Of a stretch of DNA of 64,000 nucleotides, positions 1 through 10,647 are shown in pieces. The DNA lies in the NCBI RefSeq assembly GCF_047777955.1, contig NZ_CP180537.1, forward strand, positions 186,001 through 250,000, in the 5' to 3' direction. The DNA is from Didemnitutus sp047777955. GTDB lineage: Bacteria; Verrucomicrobiota; Verrucomicrobiia; Opitutales; Opitutaceae. The notes beneath the pieces are model-generated. The model searched no databases, was not told the DNA's origin, and was given only the letters and a program-made list of their open reading frames with translations. Position 1 is the stretch's first letter. Every line of letters begins with the position of its first letter. Made by a program: the position numbers and the translations under genes.

Positions 1-2280
1 GGGGCTGGCGCTTTTTGGGGGTTTCTGATTGCTGGCGTTATCGTTTTTTTCGTTCGCGCGAACCGGTCCGAGGAAATACCCGCACCTCCGCCAACGCCGA
101 GTTCGTCTCCAAGGAGAACCCCACTGGAACGAGCACCAAACGCGCCCGCTGCACGCAAAAGGCAACGCACGCGCGAACAAATGCGCTGGTTGTCGGCGAA
201 TACATCCGTCGATCTCCACGGTTACACGCTGCCGTCGAGCCTGATCTATGTCCAAGGCGGCGCGTGCGACGTCTTCGAACCCTCGGCCATCAACGTCGAT
301 CTGGAAGTCCGCTCCCCTGAATCAGCGCTCGGCCTGGAGCTGCCCTATTGGCCGGCCTACGCCTTCATCACGCCGGCGCAACGCGGCGCTTATCTCGAAT
401 GGCTCGCCAATGGCCGCCGCGACGCGAATCCCGCGACCCGCAACTTCGGTTATCTCTTTCTGTTTTTCTACGGTCTCGAACGCCGCGTGCTGATCGAGAA
501 GGACTACGCTCCGGAAATCGGCCATGAGATCGCCAACCTCATCACGCTCTACGCGCCACACGGTCGCTCGAAATCGCTGCCTAGCTACTTCTGCCAACTG
601 CTGCATTTCTGGGCGCATCGCCAAGGCGAGTCGCGCTACGCCGAACTCTGGCCTTGGATTCTCGGACTCGAACAGGGCGTCGTCGATGAAGACGAACTGC
701 ACCTGATCCTCGGCAATCTCGCCACGCGCGGCGAACGCGTGCCAGACGAAGTCGCCCGTGAAATCGCATATCACGATCCCGACGCCGTGCGCTCGAACGT
801 CACGACGCGGTCGCCCGAAGATTTCCGTCGGATGTTCAGCGAGCGTTTCGCCACGGAGTTTCCGCACGGACTGACGCTCCACCCCGGATCGCGTCCCGTC
901 CGCATCCGTTATCGTCCTGCGAGCGCCGCGCTGCGCGATGCCGCCGATTCCGGCGAACTCGACGCGATCACGCAGTTCGCCGAGATCCCCGCCGCCGAAC
1001 GCACGCGCTTGGTCGCGCTTTGGAACGAATGTTGCCGCAGCCTCCTGGGTTACATGCGCGCGAAAGCTCGGGCGGTGGGAAAATCCGTCGATCTCGCCAC
1101 TCTCGCTGCGCTCCCCGCCGAATTGCGTCGATCGGAGGCGGCCGGTCCCGCTGCGCAACTCGCGGAGTTTCTCACCACCGCCGCCAAGGACGGCGACTTC
1201 CATTTCAGCACGGCGGCGCCGCTCTTCGCATTTTTCGGCGAGTCCGCACGCGAAACCTACACGCCCACTCAGTCACGAACTCTCGCCACCGCTCTCGAAA
1301 TCCTCGGCTGGCAGATCGAGCCCGACCCGCGGCACCACAGCTCTTCGCTCGCGGCCGAACAAGAAATCGTGCTCTTCCGCGGCGCAGCCGAATCGCCCTC
1401 GCCGGACTTTCTCGGCCATTGCGGCGCCGTGCAACTCGCGGTGTTCATCGCGAGCGCCGACGGCTCCTTCGATCTCCGCGAAAACGAGGTCATCTCACTC
1501 CTCGTCGATCAAGCTCCCGTTTCCGCCCCCGAGCGCACCCGTCTGCGCGCTTGGACCGCCCTCCTGAATCGCAACCAGGACAGCGCCCCCGCCAGCGTGA
1601 CGAAAATCGCCAAAGCTGTGCCCGCGGAAAAAGCGCAAGCGGTGGCACAGATGCTCTGCCGCCTTGCCTCTGCCGACGGCATCGTCACCAAAACCGAAGA
1701 CCGCGCGCTCCAACGCATCTTCAAGGCTCTCGGACTCTCCGCGGCGCTCCAGGACGAATTCGAACGCTACCTCGCCGGGTTCGACGAGACGCAGGTTTCC
1801 ACCGCAGAACCCGAGGAACCCCGCGAACCGATTCCTGGCGCGGCGTCGGCAGTGCCGACCTTCACCATCGACCGCGAACGCCTCCGGCAACTCACCGCCG
1901 AGACACGCGAAGTCATCCACATTCTCTCCGTCGCGATGGCCGAAGCAGAACCGACCGCCACGCCGGAGCCCGCCAACCCGACGACCGAAATCGCCCCCGC
2001 ATCGCTCGTCGCGGCCGATATCCCCGCGTGGTGTGCCACGCTCACTCCGATGTATGCACCGCTGCTGATCGGGCTTGTGGCGCGATCAGGGCCGTGGTCC
2101 CGCGCCGAATTCAACGCTGCCGCGCGTGCAGCGAACGTGATGCCTGACGCCGCCTATGCCGCCATCAACGAGTGGGCCGACGACACGCTCGGCGACTTCC
2201 TCCTCGTCGGCGAAGACCCGATCGAAATCCAACGCGAACTCCTTCCCCATGACGCACGCACTCAAAATCAAACCGCGTGA
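1..2280 (+). CDS. TerB-N / TerB / TerB-C domain protein, 5' end outside the window
   Basis: The frame is open from base 1, so the gene begins upstream of the window; 759 codons are visible. The first visible residues form a membrane helix (GFLIAGVIVFFV), followed by a Pro/Arg-rich linker and then a TerB-N-type domain from about residue 70 (ELPYWPAYAFI, FYGLERRVL). Two acidic TerB-like helical segments follow (LAVFIASADGSFDLRENE near residue 480, RLASADGIVTKTED near 560) and then a TerB-C-like tail. An internal ATG at 181 would skip the membrane helix and is not preferred. The gene overlaps the next one by 32 bp. TerB-N/TerB-C proteins are known from Ter-type stress and defence neighbourhoods; a role as membrane-anchored sensor or scaffold for the downstream ATPase and helicase is inference. 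Confidence 0.8.
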   Translation, partial: GAGAFWGFLIAGVIVFFVRANRSEEIPAPPPTPSSSPRRTPLERAPNAPAARKRQRTREQMRWLSANTSVDLHGYTLPSSLIYVQGGACDVFEPSAINVDLEVRSPESALGLELPYWPAYAFITPAQRGAYLEWLANGRRDANPATRNFGYLFLFFYGLERRVLIEKDYAPEIGHEIANLITLYAPHGRSKSLPSYFCQLLHFWAHRQGESRYAELWPWILGLEQGVVDEDELHLILGNLATRGERVPDEVAREIAYHDPDAVRSNVTTRSPEDFRRMFSERFATEFPHGLTLHPGSRPVRIRYRPASAALRDAADSGELDAITQFAEIPAAERTRLVALWNECCRSLLGYMRAKARAVGKSVDLATLAALPAELRRSEAAGPAAQLAEFLTTAAKDGDFHFSTAAPLFAFFGESARETYTPTQSRTLATALEILGWQIEPDPRHHSSSLAAEQEIVLFRGAAESPSPDFLGHCGAVQLAVFIASADGSFDLRENEVISLLVDQAPVSAPERTRLRAWTALLNRNQDSAPASVTKIAKAVPAEKAQAVAQMLCRLASADGIVTKTEDRALQRIFKALGLSAALQDEFERYLAGFDETQVSTAEPEEPREPIPGAASAVPTFTIDRERLRQLTAETREVIHILSVAMAEAEPTATPEPANPTTEIAPASLVAADIPAWCATLTPMYAPLLIGLVARSGPWSRAEFNAAARAANVMPDAAYAAINEWADDTLGDFLLVGEDPIEIQRELLPHDARTQNQTA

Positions 2281-3592
2281 ACGCGACGCCGTTCTCCAGT
2301 CTCTCCAAGCCGGCCTCGTGCCTAAGATCGGCCTGCACCTCATCCAAGTCGGCCGCAAGCAGGAGGTCTCCGCGATGCTCAAGGATCTCGAGCGCATCGA
2401 AAGCGGCGGTGCCGCGTTCCGCATAATCGTGGGGCGCTTCGGGGCAGGCAAAAGCTTCTTCCTCACCCTCACGCGCAACCTTGCCTTGCAAAAGCGCCTC
2501 GTCGTCGCGTCGGCCGACATCACGATGGATCGGCGGCTTCAAGCCTCGGGTGGTCAAGCGCGCTCTCTCTACTCCGAACTCGTGCGCAATCTCGCCACCA
2601 AGGCCAAACCAGAGGGCGGCGCGCTCCGCTCCGTTTGCGAAGGCTGGATCGCCAACGTCCAACATGCGGTCAAATCCACCGGCGGCACCGACGAGCAGGT
2701 CGCGCAAAAAATTCGTGCTGATCTCCGCGACATCAACGACCTCGTCGGCGGCTATGCCTTCGCCGAAGTGCTCGCGAAATACTACGAAGGATTCGCGGCC
2801 GGCAACGACGCCCTCCAGACCGCCGCGCTGCGCTGGCTCCGCGGTGAATATTCCACCAAGACCGAAGCCCGGCAGGATCTCGGCGTCCGAGAGATCGTCG
2901 ATGACGAGAATTACTACGCGATGCTGAAACTCCTCGCCGCGTTTGTCCGCAAAGCTGGCTATGCTGGTCTCTACGTCTGCCTCGACGAGATGGTCGTGCT
3001 CTCTCATCGCCTGCCCAGCTCCCGCGCCCGGCAGACCAACTACGAGACGTTGCTCACCATCCTGAACGATTGCTTTCAGGGCGGCGCCGAGGGCATCGGG
3101 TTTCTCCTCGCCGGCACGGACGAGTTTCTCGAAGACCGGCGCCGCGGCCTGTTCAGTTACGAGGCACTGCACTCGCGCCTGGCGGACAACCAATTCGCGA
3201 CCGGCCGCGTCACCGATCTCGCCGGCCCCGTCATCCGACTTCCGAGCCTGACCGCCGAGGATATGTTCGTGCTCCTCTCGAATATCGTGAACGTCCACGC
3301 CAGCGGTGACCCCGCTCGGCGTCTCGTCGGCGATGACGCTATCGAAGCCGTCCTGCACCGCGCCAATGAAGTGCTCGGCGCCGAGTTCTTCAAAACGCCG
3401 CGCGATGTCGTCCGCTCTTTCGTCGGCCTGATCAATCTGCTCGAGCAAAACTCTGGCGCCGACTGGCGCGCTCTCATGAAGACCGATTTCATCCGCAAGC
3501 CCGCCGCGCCGCTCTCCGCCGAAGAAGCCGTCGCCGCCGGTGAAGTCGCCGCCGAAACCGACGGCGACGATCTCGCGGCGTTCAAGCTCTGA
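2249..3592 (+). CDS. BrxD-like P-loop ATPase (DUF2791 type)
   Basis: This 447-aa protein carries a Walker A motif at residues 62-69 (GRFGAGKS) and a Walker B-like stretch near 243 (LYVCLDEMV). The overall layout matches the ATP-binding proteins called BrxD in BREX systems. The ATG at 2249 lies inside the end of the TerB gene, giving a 32-bp overlap and probable translational coupling; longer in-frame starts would only lengthen the overlap with low-complexity sequence. The stop is 3 bp before the helicase start. No BREX core genes (pglZ, pglX, brxC) are visible, so this is either a stand-alone TerB-BrxD-BrxHI module or the tail of a larger system beginning upstream. The function is not proven; ATP-driven DNA transactions are the family expectation. 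Confidence 0.8.
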   Translation: MTHALKIKPRERDAVLQSLQAGLVPKIGLHLIQVGRKQEVSAMLKDLERIESGGAAFRIIVGRFGAGKSFFLTLTRNLALQKRLVVASADITMDRRLQASGGQARSLYSELVRNLATKAKPEGGALRSVCEGWIANVQHAVKSTGGTDEQVAQKIRADLRDINDLVGGYAFAEVLAKYYEGFAAGNDALQTAALRWLRGEYSTKTEARQDLGVREIVDDENYYAMLKLLAAFVRKAGYAGLYVCLDEMVVLSHRLPSSRARQTNYETLLTILNDCFQGGAEGIGFLLAGTDEFLEDRRRGLFSYEALHSRLADNQFATGRVTDLAGPVIRLPSLTAEDMFVLLSNIVNVHASGDPARRLVGDDAIEAVLHRANEVLGAEFFKTPRDVVRSFVGLINLLEQNSGADWRALMKTDFIRKPAAPLSAEEAVAAGEVAAETDGDDLAAFKL

Positions 3593-3595
3593 GCC

Positions 3596-5914
3596 GTGGC
3601 CGCGCCGGCCTTCCAGTTGCTGAGCACCGGCGTCCAACAGGCGATCCACCGCCTGCGCTGGACGTCACTGCGTCCGATCCAGACCGCCGCGATTCACACG
3701 CTGCTCGAATCCGAAGACGACGCGATCGTCACCGCCCCCACCGCCGGCGGAAAAACCGAGGCCGCGTTCCTGCCGATTCTCTCTCGGCTCGACGAGCAAC
3801 GCACCCGCGTCGCGATCTACGTCAGCCCCTTGAAGGCGCTGATCAACGATCAATGGCGGCGGCTCGATGCGCTGTGCGCGGATCTCGAGATTCCCATTCG
3901 TCGCTGGCACGGCGACGTCTCGGCCACGGAGAAAAAGGCATTTCGCGAACACCCGTCCGGCGTCGTGCTAATAACCCCCGAGTCGCTCGAGTCGAATTTC
4001 GTCAACTACGGCCGCGCGCTGCCGCGCATCTACGCGCAAGCCGCCTTCATCGTGATCGACGAACTGCACATGTTCGTCGATGGCGTGCGCGGCATGCACC
4101 TGCGCAGCCTCATCGCGAGGCTTTGCGCCGCGGCGGGATGCTCGCCGCGCCTCGTCGGCCTTTCCGCCACTCTCGGCCAACCCACGCTCGCGCAACAATT
4201 CCTCCGTCCCGACGCGCCCGAGCGCGTGCGTCTCATCGTCGAAGCGGGCCGGGGCCGCAACATCCGCCTCGGCCTGCGCGCCTATCTCGAACGCCCGCGC
4301 CTACAGCAAGGAATCAGACTCGTCCGCCGACTGACGCCCGCCGAAGCCGGCATCGTTGCGCAGAACGTGAGCGGCGATGCCTGGCGATCTGCCGCGCCGA
4401 TCGCCGATCTCGGCCCGAGCCTCGGTCTGCATCCGCGCGACGCAGACACACTGCCGCGCGACGCCATCGATGACATTGCGGACGACGTCGCCGCGCATTT
4501 TCAAGACGGCAAGAATCTCCTCTTCGGCAACAGCCGCCGCACGCTCGAGGAGTTGGCTGACCTTCTCCACGCAAAGGCGCGCGCCGGACAATGGCGACAC
4601 GATCCGTTTCACGTTCATCATGGATCGCTCGCCCGCAGCGTGCGCGAGGAAGTCGAGGCAACCTTGCGAGAAGCCGCGCTGCCCACCACCGCGCTCTGCA
4701 CGAGCACGCTCGAACTAGGCATCGACCTCGGCGATGTCCGCACCGTCGGCCAGATCGATCCGCCGTGGAGCGTCGCCGCCGCGATGCAACGCCTCGGCCG
4801 CTCCGGTCGGCGCGGCGACGCCGCCCGCATGCGTTTTTACGTGCGCGACGAGACTCCCCGCGTCGATTCGAGTCTGACCGACCTGCTTTACCCGCGCCTG
4901 CTGCGCACACTCGCGGTCGTTCGCCTGATGCTGGACCGCTGGGTCGAAGCGCCGGCAACGGAACGTCTCCACCTGAGCACACTCGTCCATCAAATCATGA
5001 GCGTGCTGCGCCAGACCGGCGGCATGCCGGCCCACGCTTTGTTCGATCAACTTTGCCGGCGCGGACCGTTTCGCCGCGTGGACCAGCCGCTCTTCGTCCG
5101 CGTCCTGCGCGGACTGGCGGCACGCGCCGTGGTCGAGCAAATACCTTCCGGTGAAATCATTCTGGCCCTCCACGGCGAGCGCCTCACCGCCGAGCACGAT
5201 TTCTACGCCGCTTTCGCCTCGAACGAAGTGTTCACGGTTCGACATGGCGACGAGACCGTCGGCGAAATGCCCGCCGACACCGTCCCGCCGGAGACACAGT
5301 GCTTCATCCTCAACGGCCGCCGCTGGCGCGTCGATCAAGTCAGCCCAGCCGAAAAAACCGTGTGGGTCGCACCGACCACCGAACGTGTGCCGCCGCTGTT
5401 CGTCGGCGAAGGCGGCGAGATCGACAGCCGCATCTTCGCTGAAATGCGCACCCTGCTGAGTTCCGATGAACTGCCGCCGTTCGCCGACACCGCCGCGCTT
5501 CAACTACTCGCAGCCGCCCGCCGCGCGGCCCGCGCGAGCGGTGCTTCGACTTCCGGTATCGTTCCGGCCGGCAAAGTCGTCTTTTGGTATCCTTGGGTTG
5601 GCACCAAAATTTTCCGCACCCTGCGACTCCTCCTCGAATGCGCCGGCCACGATCATCACTACGATGAACTTTGTCTAGCCATCGCTGCTCCGAGCGTGAG
5701 CTCGTTCCGGGAGATTGTTGTTGGACTGAGCCAAGCGCATTTCTCCGCGGTCGAACTCGCCGCGCGAATGGAGGTGAAATCCTTCGACAAATACGACGAG
5801 CTTCTGCTTCCCGACGTCGCCGACGAGATGAACGCCTCCGATCGCATTGATCTGTCCGGCGCACGCGCTGCGATTGATCAGGCTGTGCGCACATCCACGG
5901 AGCTTTGGCGTTGA
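3596..5914 (+). CDS. DEAD/DEAH-type superfamily 2 helicase, BrxHI/Lhr-like
   Basis: This 772-aa protein starts at GTG 3596, 3 bp after the previous stop. The superfamily 2 helicase motifs appear in order: APTAGGKTE (Walker A, about 47-55), YVSPLKALIND (motif Ia), VIDELHMF (motif II, DELH, about 154), GLSATLG (motif III, about 187), TLELGIDLGDVRTV and QRLGRSGRRGD (motifs V and VI, about 380-408). A long C-terminal region of about 350 residues follows, as in Lhr/BrxHI proteins. It is the last gene of the TerB/BrxD/BrxHI unit. Base composition changes just after its stop: the next gene is clearly more GC-rich. The likely activity is ATP-dependent nucleic-acid unwinding; the biological target is unknown. 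Confidence 0.88.
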   Translation: MAAPAFQLLSTGVQQAIHRLRWTSLRPIQTAAIHTLLESEDDAIVTAPTAGGKTEAAFLPILSRLDEQRTRVAIYVSPLKALINDQWRRLDALCADLEIPIRRWHGDVSATEKKAFREHPSGVVLITPESLESNFVNYGRALPRIYAQAAFIVIDELHMFVDGVRGMHLRSLIARLCAAAGCSPRLVGLSATLGQPTLAQQFLRPDAPERVRLIVEAGRGRNIRLGLRAYLERPRLQQGIRLVRRLTPAEAGIVAQNVSGDAWRSAAPIADLGPSLGLHPRDADTLPRDAIDDIADDVAAHFQDGKNLLFGNSRRTLEELADLLHAKARAGQWRHDPFHVHHGSLARSVREEVEATLREAALPTTALCTSTLELGIDLGDVRTVGQIDPPWSVAAAMQRLGRSGRRGDAARMRFYVRDETPRVDSSLTDLLYPRLLRTLAVVRLMLDRWVEAPATERLHLSTLVHQIMSVLRQTGGMPAHALFDQLCRRGPFRRVDQPLFVRVLRGLAARAVVEQIPSGEIILALHGERLTAEHDFYAAFASNEVFTVRHGDETVGEMPADTVPPETQCFILNGRRWRVDQVSPAEKTVWVAPTTERVPPLFVGEGGEIDSRIFAEMRTLLSSDELPPFADTAALQLLAAARRAARASGASTSGIVPAGKVVFWYPWVGTKIFRTLRLLLECAGHDHHYDELCLAIAAPSVSSFREIVVGLSQAHFSAVELAARMEVKSFDKYDELLLPDVADEMNASDRIDLSGARAAIDQAVRTSTELWR

Positions 5915-5937
5915 AGTCGCGCTCGTTCCGTCCGGCA

Positions 5938-7356
<1,419 letters not shown>

Positions 7357-7385
7357 CACCCAATCGTCCGCCGCGGCGCGCGCGG

Positions 7386-7407
7386 GATTGGGGGACTGCC
7401 ACCAATC
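7386..7407. other. Imperfect hairpin in the 7357-7518 intergenic region
   Basis: The arms GATTGGGGG (7386-7394) and CCACCAATC (7399-7407) pair at 8 of 9 positions around a 4-base loop. A run of six T lies about 22 bp further on (7430-7435), too far away for a classic intrinsic terminator. It could be a binding site for the neighbouring activator, upstream of the sigma-54-like promoter, or part of a transcript end. Function not established. Confidence 0.3.
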
Positions 7408-7491
7408 GCCGGCCCGGCCGCACGGCTCGTTTTTTCCGAAAAATTCCGCAAGCTTCTCCCGGGCAACGACGCCGCGCCGCCCGCGCCGGCA

Positions 7492-7507
7492 CGGCACGCT
7501 TCTCGCA
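7492..7507 (+). promoter_or_regulatory. Sigma-54-like -24/-12 promoter
   Basis: CGGCACG, four bases, then TCGCA matches the sigma-54 consensus (TGGCACG-N4-TTGCA) with one mismatch in each half. The invariant GG and GC are exactly 10 bases apart. It ends 11 bp before the ATG of the exported protein at 7519, implying a very short or absent leader. An NtrC-type activator gene lies immediately upstream, which supports the call. The short leader and two mismatches argue for caution. Confidence 0.45.
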
Positions 7508-7518
7508 ATGATTCCGGC

Positions 7519-9201
7519 ATGAAACCCATCCCTCGTTTCACCCTGCTGCTTTCCGCCCTCGCCCTCGCCCTCGCCGTCGCCGGCTTCGCCGCCGAGCAGA
7601 CGAGCAGTTCCTCCGCCCCGGCGTCGTCGGGCACCGTGCAGGAGACCCCGCGCAACTACACCAACAACACGACGACCTACCAGGTCGAGAGCTCCTTCCC
7701 GAACTCCGGCTTCTACGGCGACCGGTTCAACGGCGGCTTCAACCACTTCTACACGCCCTTCAACAGCGGCTACTCGACCACCGTCACCGTCCGCCGGCAG
7801 ATGATCTTCCTGCCCCCCACGCCGCCGGCGCTGGGCGAGGCGGTCCCCGTGACGAAGCCGAGCTCCTCCACGCTCACGGCGATGACGCTGCCGCCGCTCC
7901 TGCGCAATTGCATCTACGACACCTTCTACGCGCCGCTCAGCGCGCTGATGTATTCCGAGGATCTCTCGCGCAAGCGCCGCGAGACGCTCGACGGCTACAT
8001 CGCCGCGCGCCTCCAGGCCGTCGGCGCGCTCCGCGCCAAGCTCGAGTCGCTCGCCGGCGTCGACCCCGACACGCGCGTGCGCGAGCTCACCGCCTTCGCC
8101 GGCGTGCAGACGCCGGCGCTCGCCGCGCTCGAGACCACGGCCGACGGCATCCGCGACAACCTCGTCAACGGCTCCTGGCTCCAGAGCGGCGTCGACTGGG
8201 ACGACCTGCGCCAGTGGCGCCTCGGCGACGACACCCGCTGGGAATCGCAGCTCGACGAGATCAAGGTCATCGTCGGCGCGTCGTTCTTCCAGGACGGCCT
8301 CTCCTCGCCGCAGCGCCTCCTCCTCCGCGAGATGGCGATGGAGCTCGCCGACAGTCTGCGCGCCCCCGACGCCGACATCTCGCTCGGCACGCCCGGGCCG
8401 TTCTTCTACTTCTCGCCCTTCACCGCGCGCATCCGCCTGCCCGCCGGCCTCCCCGCCGAGCTCGAGGCCAAGATCGACGCCTACCGCACCAAGAAGGCGG
8501 CGCTGAAGCACGAGCTGCGCGACGCGCTCTACAAGACCGACCGCGCGTTCTGGGCCAGCACCCGCACCAACGCCCTCAAGGCCCTCGCCACCTCGCAGGC
8601 GGCCGAGTTCGCCGCGCTCGAGCAGCTCGCCGAGGAAATCCGCATCGGCCTCGCGCCCTTCCCGAATCCCGCGCGCCCCGCCGCGCTCCCGCTGCCCGCG
8701 CCGCTGCTGAAGCGCATCTCCGCCTACATGGTCCAGAAAAACGCCTGGCAGAAGGCGATGGTCGAGCAGCTGAACGCCCTGCGCACCCAGTTCCCCGACG
8801 ACCGCGTCGAGTTCTCGCGTCTCGACGGCGCGCCGAGCATCCAGATCGTGGCCAGCCGCCGCTCCAAGCCCGAGCTGGCGCAGAAGCGCACCGCCGCCCT
8901 CGCCGAGCTCGCGCCGTTCAACGCCAGCCAGCGCAAGGCCTACGACGTCCTCGCCCGCGAGAAGGAACAGCTCACGACCGAGATCCTCTCGATCGCCAGC
9001 AGCCTCGCCGGCCGCCAGTCCGCCCGGACCATCGACCAGCAGCTCGCGGTCTTCGACCACGCCCTCCGCCAGCAGGAAAACTGGCTGCGCTACGCCGACT
9101 ACGAGACCGCCGCGCTCCAGCCCGGCCTCTCGCCCGAACAGCGCCGCCTGCTCTTCGGCGCCGCGCTCGAGAAGCTCGATCTCCCGCTGCTCAACCGCTG
9201 A
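7519..9201 (+). CDS. Exported protein of unknown function
   Basis: This 560-aa protein has a clear Sec signal peptide (basic start, hydrophobic LLLSALALALAVAGFAA, cleavage near residue 25). An Asn/Tyr/Ser-rich stretch follows, and then a long charged helical region without membrane segments. I recognise no family. It sits between an NtrC-type regulator and a histidine kinase on the same strand and has a sigma-54-like promoter just upstream, so a cell-envelope target or sensor partner of this two-component system is a reasonable guess. Its stop codon overlaps the proposed kinase start. Confidence 0.75.
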   Translation: MKPIPRFTLLLSALALALAVAGFAAEQTSSSSAPASSGTVQETPRNYTNNTTTYQVESSFPNSGFYGDRFNGGFNHFYTPFNSGYSTTVTVRRQMIFLPPTPPALGEAVPVTKPSSSTLTAMTLPPLLRNCIYDTFYAPLSALMYSEDLSRKRRETLDGYIAARLQAVGALRAKLESLAGVDPDTRVRELTAFAGVQTPALAALETTADGIRDNLVNGSWLQSGVDWDDLRQWRLGDDTRWESQLDEIKVIVGASFFQDGLSSPQRLLLREMAMELADSLRAPDADISLGTPGPFFYFSPFTARIRLPAGLPAELEAKIDAYRTKKAALKHELRDALYKTDRAFWASTRTNALKALATSQAAEFAALEQLAEEIRIGLAPFPNPARPAALPLPAPLLKRISAYMVQKNAWQKAMVEQLNALRTQFPDDRVEFSRLDGAPSIQIVASRRSKPELAQKRTAALAELAPFNASQRKAYDVLAREKEQLTTEILSIASSLAGRQSARTIDQQLAVFDHALRQQENWLRYADYETAALQPGLSPEQRRLLFGAALEKLDLPLLNR

Positions 9202-10589
9202 AAACCACCGCGCTGCACGTCCTCCGCCTCCTCACCGCCCGGCCCGGCATCGTCGCGGCCGCGGCGGTGCTCGCGCTGATCGGGGTGTTCACCGCGCTGC
9301 TCCTGCCCGCCCGCCACGAGCTGCGCGACGAGATGCAGCGCACGCTCATCGACCGCGCCGGCGCGATGCTCCACCCCATCGTGCTGCAGCGCTTCGCCGC
9401 CGCCGCGCCGGGGGCGCCCGACGGCGACAACCTCCGCGCCGTCCTCCGCAGCGCCGAGCAGCCCGGCCTGCTCGCCATGGCGGTCTTCGACGAGCAGGGC
9501 GGCCTGGTCCAGGCCGTGCCCGCCTCGCTGCCGTTCATCGACCTCGCCCCGGCCGACTACCTCGAGCTCACGCGCCTCCAGCCCGTCAGCCGCTATCACC
9601 CGGATTTCATGCTCCACACCGCCTTCGGGTCGGACGACACGCCGCTCGACAGCTCCCCGGTGCTCGAGGTGATGCTGCCGCTCTACCGCCCGGGCGAGAC
9701 GCGCCTCGCCGGCGCGGTGCAATACTGGATCGACGCCCGCGCGCTGGCCCAGGACCTGGAGGCGATCGACACCCGCATCGGCGGCCAGACGCGGGCCACG
9801 CTCGCCATCGGCGCCGCGCTCGTCGGCCTCGTCGTCGGCCTGTCCTACTGGCGCCTCTCCCGCGCGCAGCGCGAGATCGCGGAGCGCAACGAGCGGCTCA
9901 TCCGCGCCAACCTCGAGCTCTCGCTCGCCGCCAAGGCCTCCGTGCTCGGCCAGATCACCTCGCACCTGCTCCACGGCCTGCAGGCACCCGTGGCCGGCCT
10001 GCGCGCCGTCATGGCCGCGCGCGGCGCCGGCGACGCCAGCGACGACTGGCAGACCGCCGCCGACTACACCGCGCGGCTCCAGCAGATGATCCAGCAGACC
10101 GTCGCCATGCTCGGCGAGCGCCAGGCGCACGTCACCTACGAGCTGAGCGGACCGGAATTCGCCAGCCTGCTCCGCGAGCGCCACCGCGCCGCGGCGCACG
10201 CCCGCGGCGTCGCCTTCGCGCTCGAGACGGCCGCGGCCGACGGCTCGCTGCCCAGCCACCGCGGCAACCTGCTCGCGCTCGTCGCCGGCAACCTGATCGA
10301 GAACGCCATCGAGGCCACGCCCCGCGGCGCCGAGGTGCGCGTGACCGTCGCCACCGACGCCGAGGCCTGGCGCGTGCGCATCGCCGACGCCGGGCGCGGC
10401 ATCCCGCCCCGCGTGCGCGCGGCGCTCTTCCGCCCCGGCCAGAGCACGAAACCCGGCGGCACCGGCCTCGGCCTGGCCATCAGCCACCTGCTGGCCCGCC
10501 AGATCGGCGCCGAGCTCACGCTGCGCGAGACCGGCGAGCGCGGCACGACCTTCGAGGTCGTGCTGCCGCGGCGCGAGGCGGCGGCGTGA
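9198..10589 (+). CDS. Membrane sensor histidine kinase
   Basis: The protein has 463 residues if translation begins at CTG 9198, overlapping the previous stop as CTGA; the first in-frame GTG (about 9267) would cut into the first membrane helix. Order: membrane helix about 17-37 (GIVAAAAVLALIGVF), an extracytoplasmic sensor of about 150 residues, a second helix (LAIGAALVGLVVGLSYW), an H-box with HGLQAP, an N-box (NLIENAIEATP), a G1 box (IADAGRGIPP) and a G2 box (GGTGLGLAISHLL). It is an NtrB/AtoS-like kinase and likely phosphorylates the upstream NtrC-type regulator and/or the receiver protein that follows. No strong Shine-Dalgarno sequence is visible, so the start is the weakest part of this call. 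Confidence 0.85.
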   Translation: MKTTALHVLRLLTARPGIVAAAAVLALIGVFTALLLPARHELRDEMQRTLIDRAGAMLHPIVLQRFAAAAPGAPDGDNLRAVLRSAEQPGLLAMAVFDEQGGLVQAVPASLPFIDLAPADYLELTRLQPVSRYHPDFMLHTAFGSDDTPLDSSPVLEVMLPLYRPGETRLAGAVQYWIDARALAQDLEAIDTRIGGQTRATLAIGAALVGLVVGLSYWRLSRAQREIAERNERLIRANLELSLAAKASVLGQITSHLLHGLQAPVAGLRAVMAARGAGDASDDWQTAADYTARLQQMIQQTVAMLGERQAHVTYELSGPEFASLLRERHRAAAHARGVAFALETAAADGSLPSHRGNLLALVAGNLIENAIEATPRGAEVRVTVATDAEAWRVRIADAGRGIPPRVRAALFRPGQSTKPGGTGLGLAISHLLARQIGAELTLRETGERGTTFEVVLPRREAAA

Positions 10590-10647
10590 CGCAGCGTTGC
10601 TTTCGGTCCGGCGACGCATATTCGTTCCGGCACGGGCCTTACCACGC

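Noticed and set aside
10628..10643. Second sigma-54-like site before the lone receiver gene
   Set aside because: The CGGCACG half is present but the -12 GC is replaced by AC, and the site is only 5 bp from the ATG, which is too poor to call.
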